Shown: in pieces, positions 27,050 through 32,518 of the stretch
How positions within the stretch are numbered: the first letter of the stretch is position 1
Layout: every line of letters begins with the position of its first letter
Assembly: GCA_030041385.1 (NCBI GenBank)
Contig: JASHNY010000039.1
Coordinates: forward strand, 1-32,518
DNA: 32,518 bases
Source: Alphaproteobacteria bacterium
Lineage (GTDB): Bacteria > Pseudomonadota > Alphaproteobacteria > ATCC43930 > CGMCC-115725
Reading direction: 5' to 3'
The notes under the pieces: generated by a model
Seen by the model: only the letters and a program-made list of their open reading frames with translations
Database searches by the model: none
Told to the model about the DNA's origin: nothing
Made by a program: the position numbers and the translations under genes

Positions 27050-28020
27050 TCGCCTGCGCCGAACCGCCGGCCCCGCTTGCCGGCGATGCCTTGATGCAGC
27101 TTCTGCCGCCGGTGCGCGGGCGGCTGGCCGCGAATGCGCCGATCGGCGCATTGACCTGGTTCCGCGTTGGCGGGCCGGCCGAGGTGCTGTTCCGCCCGGC
27201 CGATGCCGAAGACCTGGCCGGGTTTCTCGCCGCATTGCCGGGCGACATCCCGGTGACGGTGATCGGGGTCGGCTCGAACCTGCTGGTGCGCGACGGCGGC
27301 ATTCGCGGCGTCACCATCCGCCTCGGCCGCGGCTTTGCCGCGGTCGAGCCGGGCGGCGACCGCATCCGGGCCGGGGCCGGGGCGCTCGACGTCAATGTCG
27401 CGCTGGCGGCGGCGGAAGCCGGAATTGCCGGGCTCGAATTCCTCAGCGGCGTGCCCGGCACGGTCGGCGGCGGCCTGCGCATGAACGCCGGCGCCTATGG
27501 CGGCGAGGTCAGGGATGCGCTCGTCCACGCCGATGCGGTCGACCGCAGCGGCACCCGGCATCGCCTGAACGCGGGCGAGATGCGGCTGTCCTATCGTCAC
27601 TGCGGCGTTCCGGAGGATTGGATCTTTACCGGCGCGGTGTTTCGCGGCAACGCCGGCGAGCCCGCGGCGATCGCCTTGCGCATGGCCGAGATCAGCCGTG
27701 CGCGCGAGGCCTCCCAGCCGATCCGCGCCCGCACCGGCGGCTCGACCTTTGCCAACCCGCCGGGGCATCAGGCCTGGCGGCTGATCGACATGGCGGGCTG
27801 CCGCGGCCTTGTGCGCGGCGGCGCGATGGTGTCGGAGAAGCACACCAACTTCCTGATCAATACCGGCGAGGCCACGGCCGCCGATATCGAGGGGCTGGGC
27901 GAAGAGGTGCGGCGCCGCGTCCACGTGCAATTCGGCATTGTGCTCGAATGGGAGATCCGCCGCATCGGCCTGCCGCTGCCCGGCGTCGCCCCGGTCGCTG
28001 CCGCCGCAGGCGCGCGATGA
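27046..28020 (+). CDS. murB: UDP-N-acetylenolpyruvoylglucosamine reductase
   Basis: A 324-residue FAD enzyme reducing UDP-GlcNAc-enolpyruvate to UDP-MurNAc with [36 protein letters not shown] and [20 protein letters not shown] are the FAD-binding blocks. [36 protein letters not shown] (containing the proton-donating Ser) and the C-terminal [10 protein letters not shown] (catalytic Glu) complete the active site. It resembles the type II MurB form common in alphaproteobacteria. It overlaps murC and ddl by 4 nt each. Confidence 0.97.
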   Translation: MIACAEPPAPLAGDALMQLLPPVRGRLAANAPIGALTWFRVGGPAEVLFRPADAEDLAGFLAALPGDIPVTVIGVGSNLLVRDGGIRGVTIRLGRGFAAVEPGGDRIRAGAGALDVNVALAAAEAGIAGLEFLSGVPGTVGGGLRMNAGAYGGEVRDALVHADAVDRSGTRHRLNAGEMRLSYRHCGVPEDWIFTGAVFRGNAGEPAAIALRMAEISRAREASQPIRARTGGSTFANPPGHQAWRLIDMAGCRGLVRGGAMVSEKHTNFLINTGEATAADIEGLGEEVRRRVHVQFGIVLEWEIRRIGLPLPGVAPVAAAAGAR

Positions 28021-28937
28021 GCGGCAATGTCGCCTTGTTGATGGGGGGCTGGTCGCCGGAGCGCGAGGTGTCGCTGTCGAGCGGGATCGAGTGCGCCAAG
28101 GCATTGGCCGACCGCGGCTACCGGGTGCGAAGCATCGATGTCGGGCGCGACCTGCCGGCACTGCTGCGCGCGCTCGACCCGCGCCCGGACTTGATTTTCA
28201 ACGCCCTGCACGGGGTCGGCGGCGAGGATGGCACGATCCAGGGCGTCCTCGAAATGCTCGCCATCCCCTACACCCATTCCGGGGTGCGCGCCTCGGCCGT
28301 GGCGATGCACAAGCCGACCGCGAAGGAAATCTTCATCCGCGCCGGATTGCCGGTCGCCGGCGGCATGGTGGTCAGCCGCGAGGCGGCGCTTGCCGCCGAC
28401 CCGATGCCGGCGCCGTTCGTGGTCAAGCCGACCGACCAGGGATCGTCGATCGGCGTTCGCATCGTGCGGATCGGCGACAATTCCTGGCGGGATGAGGTTG
28501 CCGGGTGGAGTTACGGCGAGGAATTGCTGGTCGAGCCGTTTGTCGGCAATCGCGAACTGACCGTTGCGGTGATGGGCGAGCGCGCGCTCGGCGTGTGCGA
28601 GATCGTGCCGCGCGGCAGCTTTTACGACTACACCGCAAAGTACAGCGAGGGCGGTTCCGACCATCTGATCCCGGCGCCGATCCCGCCACGCGACTATGCC
28701 GCGGCGCTCGACATCGCGGCGCGCGCCCACCGCGCGCTCGGCTGCCGCGGCGTCAGCCGCGCCGATCTGCGCTATGACGCGAACGCCGCCGAGGGAGCAC
28801 GGCTCTACCTGCTCGAAATCAACACCCAGCCGGGGATGACGCCGACCTCGCTGGTTCCCGACATCGCCCGGAGCGTGGGCATCGGCTTTGACGAGCTGGT
28901 CGCCTGGATCGCCGAGGACGCCTCATGCCCGCGGTGA
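28017..28937 (+). CDS. ddl: D-alanine--D-alanine ligase
   Basis: A 306-residue ATP-grasp enzyme supplying D-Ala-D-Ala to Mur[20 protein letters not shown] (with the N-terminal D-Ala-binding Glu), [37 protein letters not shown] (ATP lid) and [20 protein letters not shown] (magnesium and second D-Ala) are all intact. It is the DdlB type by location in the dcw cluster. ATG 28017 overlaps the murB stop by 4 nt, and the 3' end overlaps ftsQ by 13 nt. Confidence 0.97.
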   Translation: MSGNVALLMGGWSPEREVSLSSGIECAKALADRGYRVRSIDVGRDLPALLRALDPRPDLIFNALHGVGGEDGTIQGVLEMLAIPYTHSGVRASAVAMHKPTAKEIFIRAGLPVAGGMVVSREAALAADPMPAPFVVKPTDQGSSIGVRIVRIGDNSWRDEVAGWSYGEELLVEPFVGNRELTVAVMGERALGVCEIVPRGSFYDYTAKYSEGGSDHLIPAPIPPRDYAAALDIAARAHRALGCRGVSRADLRYDANAAEGARLYLLEINTQPGMTPTSLVPDIARSVGIGFDELVAWIAEDASCPR

Positions 28938-29791
28938 AACCGTCGCGTGCCGCCCGCTCGCGGCGACCGCGCCGGCGCCGCCTGCCGCGGAGTCTGCGCC
29001 GGCTGTCGGCGTGGGCAGTGCCGGCGCTGGCCTGCGCCTTTGTTTTCGGCACGGTCGCGAGCACCAGGCTGCCGCTCGGCGCGGCGGTGGCGCAGCACGC
29101 CAGGGATGTCGCCATCGACGCCACCGCCGCGCTCGGCTTTGTCGTCACCGATGTCGAGGTCGAGGGCCGCCTCACCACCGATCCGGCGACGATCATGGCA
29201 GCGCTCGGCGCTGCCCGCGGCACGCCGATCCTGGCGGTGAACCCGGAGCGCGCCCAGAAAAAGCTCGAAAGCCTGCCCTGGGTGCGCTCCGCCGCGATCG
29301 AACGGCGCCTGCCCGACACCCTCTTTATCCGCCTTGTCGAGCGTATCCCGCTGGCAGTGTGGCAGCACGACGGCAGGCAGCAGCTGATCGGCCGCGACGG
29401 CACCGTGATCGCGGTCACCGATCTGCGCCGCTTCGCCAGCCTGCCGACCGTCGTCGGCGACGACGCGGCCAGCCATGCGCGCGCCTTGATCGACATGCTG
29501 TCCAGCGAGCCCGACCTCGCCGCCCGCGTCACCGCGGCGATCTGGGTCGGCGGGCGACGCTGGAACCTGCGCATGGCCCATGCGATCGACGTATTGCTGC
29601 CAGAGGACGACCCCGCCGCGGCATGGCGGCACCTGGCGCAGCTCGAACGGACGACCGGCCTGTTGAAGCGCGACGTGCAGACCATCGATATGCGGCTGCC
29701 CGACCGGTTGGTGATCCGGACCACCGCGGCGGCCGCACCGAAGGAAACCACGTCGGCAAAGAAGCCTCACCCGGCGGGGAAAAACACATGA
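28925..29791 (+). CDS. ftsQ: Cell division protein FtsQ
   Basis: A 288-residue bitopic divisome protein. A strongly basic cytoplasmic segment (residues 5-26, mainly Arg) precedes one TM helix (about 29-47). The POTRA domain begins at VVTDVEVEGRLTTDPATIMA and the beta domain includes LPWVRSAAIERRLPDTLFIR and the LIGRDGTVIAV block. This is the typical layout of FtsQ, which binds FtsB/FtsL in the periplasm. The Lys/Pro tail is short. The start lies 13 nt inside ddl, and ATGA couples the stop to ftsA. Confidence 0.94.
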   Translation: MPAVKPSRAARSRRPRRRRLPRSLRRLSAWAVPALACAFVFGTVASTRLPLGAAVAQHARDVAIDATAALGFVVTDVEVEGRLTTDPATIMAALGAARGTPILAVNPERAQKKLESLPWVRSAAIERRLPDTLFIRLVERIPLAVWQHDGRQQLIGRDGTVIAVTDLRRFASLPTVVGDDAASHARALIDMLSSEPDLAARVTAAIWVGGRRWNLRMAHAIDVLLPEDDPAAAWRHLAQLERTTGLLKRDVQTIDMRLPDRLVIRTTAAAAPKETTSAKKPHPAGKNT

Positions 29792-31116
29792 GCCTGCGCG
29801 AGGCAGCGAGCGAGACGGCGGCGGCGCGGGGGCCGAGGTCGGCGCCGCATGCGGATAGCGGCAGGGCGAGGCTGCGCCCGGCTCCGGTTCGCCCGCGCGG
29901 CAGCGTCGTCGCCGCGGTCGATATCGGGACCTCGAAAATCTGCTGCTTCATCGCCCGGGTCGAGGCTGAAGGGCCGCGCATTTTGGGCATCGGCCACCAG
30001 GTGTCGCGCGGGGTGCGGGGCGGCACCATCGTCAACCTCGAAGCGGCGGGCGAATCGATCCGCAACGCCGTCCACGCCGCCGAGCAGATGGCCGGCGAGA
30101 CGATCGAGCGCGTCGTCATCAACCTGTCGGGCGGGTTTCCCGCTTCGCGCATCGTCAACGCCGAGATCGGCATCGCCGGGCGCGAGGTGACCGACGCCGA
30201 CATGCACGAGGTCCTGGAGCGCGGCTACCAGATGCGCGAGTCGGACGACAGCCAGGTCATTCACTCGATCCCGGTGGGGTTTTCGATCGACGGCAGCCGC
30301 GGCATCCGCGATCCGCGCGGCATGGTCGGCGAGCGGCTGGGCGTCAACATGCACCTCGTCACCGCAGCGACCGCCAGCGTGCGCAACCACAGCGCCGTGA
30401 TCGGCCGCGCCCACCTGGCGGTCGATGCGCTTGTCGCCAGCCCCTACGCCGCGGGTCTCGCCTGCCTCGTCGAGGACGAGATGGCGCTCGGCGTCACGGT
30501 CATCGACATGGGCGGCGGCACCACGACGATCGGCGTGTTTTTCGACGGCAACATGATCTTTGCCGACACCGTGCCGATCGGCGGCGGCCACGTGACCAAC
30601 GACATCGCCCGCGGGCTGTCGACCCCGCTCGCCCATGCCGAGCGCCTGAAGGCGCTGTTCGGCAGCGCCATCGCCGCGACCCGCGACGAACGCGAGATGA
30701 TCGCCGTGCCGCAGATCGGCGAGGAAGAAGACGGGCACGTCAACCATGTGCCGAAATCGCTTTTGGTCAGCATCGTCGCGCCGCGCGTCGAGGAGACCTT
30801 CGAGTTCGTCCGCAACCGGCTCGAGGTCGCCGGTTTCGACAAGGTGGCCGGCCGCCGGGTGGTGCTGACCGGGGGCGCGTGCCAGCTCCATGGCGTGCGC
30901 GAGTTGGCGGCGGTGATCCTCGACAAGCAGGTGCGGATCGGACGCCCGCTGCGGATTGCCGGGCTCGCCGAGGCGACGCACGGGCCGGCCTTTTCGACGA
31001 CCGCGGGCCTGTTGCATTTTGCCGTTTCGGAGCGGGCCGAGACGCCGCGGCCGCGGCGCGCCGCGGCCGGCGGAGTGCTCGGCCGGGTCAGCCAGTGGTT
31101 GCGCGAAAATTTGTGA
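29788..31116 (+). CDS. ftsA: Cell division protein FtsA
   Basis: A 442-residue actin-like ATPase that anchors FtsZ to the membrane. VVAAVDIGTSKICCFIARV (phosphate 1), INLSGGFPASRIVNAEI in the 1C domain, VTVIDMGGGTTTIGVFFDG (phosphate 2) and VVLTGGACQLHGVRELA (adenosine motif) are all present. The C-terminal GVLGRVSQWLRENL is the amphipathic membrane-targeting helix. An extra low-complexity, basic segment of about 38 residues precedes the actin fold. The start overlaps the ftsQ stop by 4 nt. Confidence 0.97.
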   Translation: MSLREAASETAAARGPRSAPHADSGRARLRPAPVRPRGSVVAAVDIGTSKICCFIARVEAEGPRILGIGHQVSRGVRGGTIVNLEAAGESIRNAVHAAEQMAGETIERVVINLSGGFPASRIVNAEIGIAGREVTDADMHEVLERGYQMRESDDSQVIHSIPVGFSIDGSRGIRDPRGMVGERLGVNMHLVTAATASVRNHSAVIGRAHLAVDALVASPYAAGLACLVEDEMALGVTVIDMGGGTTTIGVFFDGNMIFADTVPIGGGHVTNDIARGLSTPLAHAERLKALFGSAIAATRDEREMIAVPQIGEEEDGHVNHVPKSLLVSIVAPRVEETFEFVRNRLEVAGFDKVAGRRVVLTGGACQLHGVRELAAVILDKQVRIGRPLRIAGLAEATHGPAFSTTAGLLHFAVSERAETPRPRRAAAGGVLGRVSQWLRENL

Positions 31117-31309
31117 GGTTGCGATTGAAATTCTTTGGCATTGGATATCTCGTCTGCGGCAAAACGGGTAATATGCGCGGCGCCGCGCCGCGACAGCGCG
31201 GCGAATCGGCAATCGGTACCAGTTCGGGCCGATCCGCGGGGGCGGAACGAGGGGCGCGCCGGCATCGCGGCCGTTTTGACGAAAACCCCACAGGCGTGGA
31301 GGCGACAGG
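31117..31309 (+). promoter_or_regulatory. ftsA-ftsZ intergenic region, likely ftsZ regulatory region
   Basis: This 193-nt gap is the only sizeable break in the cluster. It holds a perfect 14-nt palindrome GCGCGGCGCCGCGC (31175-31188), a GANTC site (GAATC, 31203-31207), a small GTTTT-gacg-AAAAC hairpin (31273-31286) and GGAGG (31298-31302) 7 nt before ftsZ. The first part is AT-richer (TTGAAA at 31125, TTGGCA at 31135), but I cannot pair a convincing -10. A separate ftsZ promoter is likely by position. Confidence 0.5.
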
Positions 31310-32518
31310 ATGATCAATCTCAGCATCCCGAGAGACGAGCAGGAGCTTAAGCCCCGCATCACCGTGGTCGGGGTCGGCGGCGCCGGGGGAAATGCCGTCA
31401 ACAACATGATTCGCTCCAACCTCGTGGGGTGCGAATTCATCGCCTGCAACACCGACGCCCAGGCGCTGCAATTGTCCACCGCCCCGCGCAAGATCCAGCT
31501 CGGCATCGGCGTCACCCGCGGCCTCGGCGCCGGCTCGCGGCCCGATGTCGGGCGCGCCGCGGCCGAGGAGGCGATCGACGACATCCTCGAAGCGATGCAG
31601 GGCTCGAACATGGTGTTCATCACCGCCGGCATGGGCGGCGGGACCGGCACCGGGGCCGCGCCGGTCATCGCCCGCGTCGCCCGCGAATCCGGGATCTTGA
31701 CCGTCGGGGTCGTGACCAAGCCGTTCCAGTTCGAGGGCATCCACCGCATGCGCCTCGCTGAAAGCGGGATCGAAGAATTGCAGAAATTCGTCGATACGCT
31801 GATCATCATCCCCAACCAGAACCTGTTCCGCATCGCCAACGAGCGCACGACCTTTGCCGACGCCTTCAAGATGGCCGACGACGTATTGCATTCGGGGGTG
31901 CGGGGCGTCACCGACCTGATGGTGATGCCGGGCCTGATCAACCTCGATTTCGCCGACATCCGCACAGTCATGAGCGAGATGGGCAAGGCGATGATGGGCA
32001 CCGGCGAAGCCGAGGGCGAGCGCCGCGCGATCGACGCCGCCGAGGCGGCCATTTCGAACCCGCTGCTCGAAGACGTGTCGATGAAGGGCGCCCGCGGCGT
32101 ATTGATCAACATCACCGGCGGCGGCGACATGACCCTGTTCGAGGTCGACGAGGCGGCCAACCGCATCCGCGAGGAGGTCGACCCCGACGCCAACATCATC
32201 TTCGGCTCGACCTTCGACGAAAAGCTGCAGGGACGCATGCGCATCTCGGTCGTCGCCACCGGGATCGAGGCCGAGTTGAGCCCGCGCGGCGACGGCAGGC
32301 CGGCGTTGAGCCGTCAATCTGAGGCGGCCCGCGAATCCGGCTCCGGCTACACCCAGCCGATCCTGACCCAGAACGCCGCAACCCCGGCCGCTCGCGGCGA
32401 AGCGCCGGCCGCCGAGCAGCGCGCCGAGCCCGCCGCCGAGGCAACCCCGCCGGCGGCAGCGGCGGCGGAAACCGCGGCTGTCCGCGGCGGCGCCTTCATC
32501 GCGCCGCGGCCGGTCGAT
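31310..32518 (+). CDS. ftsZ: Cell division protein FtsZ, 3' end cut by window
   Basis: The first 403 codons of the tubulin-like GTPase that forms the Z-ring. [18 protein letters not shown], the tubulin signature GGGTGTG (109-115) in [15 protein letters not shown], and the T7 loop N211-L-D213-F-A-D216 are intact, so the GTPase core is complete. From about residue 325 it enters an Ala/Glu/Pro-rich linker ([20 protein letters not shown]), long as in most alphaproteobacteria. The conserved C-terminal FtsA-binding peptide is beyond the window. ATG 31310 has GGAGG 7 nt upstream. Confidence 0.98.
   Translation, partial: MINLSIPRDEQELKPRITVVGVGGAGGNAVNNMIRSNLVGCEFIACNTDAQALQLSTAPRKIQLGIGVTRGLGAGSRPDVGRAAAEEAIDDILEAMQGSNMVFITAGMGGGTGTGAAPVIARVARESGILTVGVVTKPFQFEGIHRMRLAESGIEELQKFVDTLIIIPNQNLFRIANERTTFADAFKMADDVLHSGVRGVTDLMVMPGLINLDFADIRTVMSEMGKAMMGTGEAEGERRAIDAAEAAISNPLLEDVSMKGARGVLINITGGGDMTLFEVDEAANRIREEVDPDANIIFGSTFDEKLQGRMRISVVATGIEAELSPRGDGRPALSRQSEAARESGSGYTQPILTQNAATPAARGEAPAAEQRAEPAAEATPPAAAAAETAAVRGGAFIAPRPVD

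Overview
The window is a very GC-rich (roughly two-thirds G+C by eye) alphaproteobacterial chromosome segment. The evidence is the gene order mraZ-rsmH-ftsL-ftsI-murE-murF-mraY-murD-ftsW-murG-murC-murB-ddl-ftsQ-ftsA-ftsZ, rnpB directly upstream of mraZ, a meso-diaminopimelate-type MurE, and short palindromic repeats of the kind scattered through Rhizobiales and Rhodospirillales genomes. A Rhodospirillales-like or other soil/aquatic alphaproteobacterium is the best guess; the genus cannot be read from the sequence.

Left part (1-7 kb), accessory metabolism. A minus-strand operon runs 3852 to 1: a DHA2-type drug/solute exporter, an exported beta-propeller protein, a PAL-like NHL-repeat protein and a truncated cyclase-family (PF04199) hydrolase. 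Divergent from it, a plus-strand set holds a zinc-dependent amidohydrolase, a small protein strikingly like cyclohexadienyl (prephenate/arogenate) dehydratase but without a signal peptide, and an EamA/DMT permease. A near-perfect 15-bp palindrome lies in the shared promoter region.

Middle (7-13.5 kb). Aconitase acnA (minus) overlaps the DMT gene tail-to-tail. Then come a SAM methyltransferase (minus), a divergent LysR regulator (plus) and a thiamine-diphosphate enzyme of the acetolactate-synthase family. Two palindromic repeat elements sit in the gaps beside acnA and lysR.

Right part (13.5-32.5 kb), core cell biology. rnpB (RNase P RNA) has near-consensus promoter hexamers. It is followed by a mraZ promoter overlaid by four TGGG boxes at 10-bp spacing, the expected MraZ operator. 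The next fifteen genes (mraZ to ftsA) are packed with overlaps or gaps of at most 7 nt, so translation is probably coupled along the chain. They cover the cytoplasmic and lipid-linked steps of peptidoglycan synthesis (MurE, F, D, C, B, Ddl, MraY, MurG) and the divisome (FtsL, I, W, Q, A). ftsZ follows a 193-nt gap and runs off the window end.

Most of the window is conventional. The points most worth a second look are an exact 15-nt inverted copy of two MraZ boxes inside the variable P12 region of rnpB, the leaderless-export PheC-like protein, and the uncharacterised cyclase/PAL-like/propeller/exporter module with its divergent amidohydrolase.
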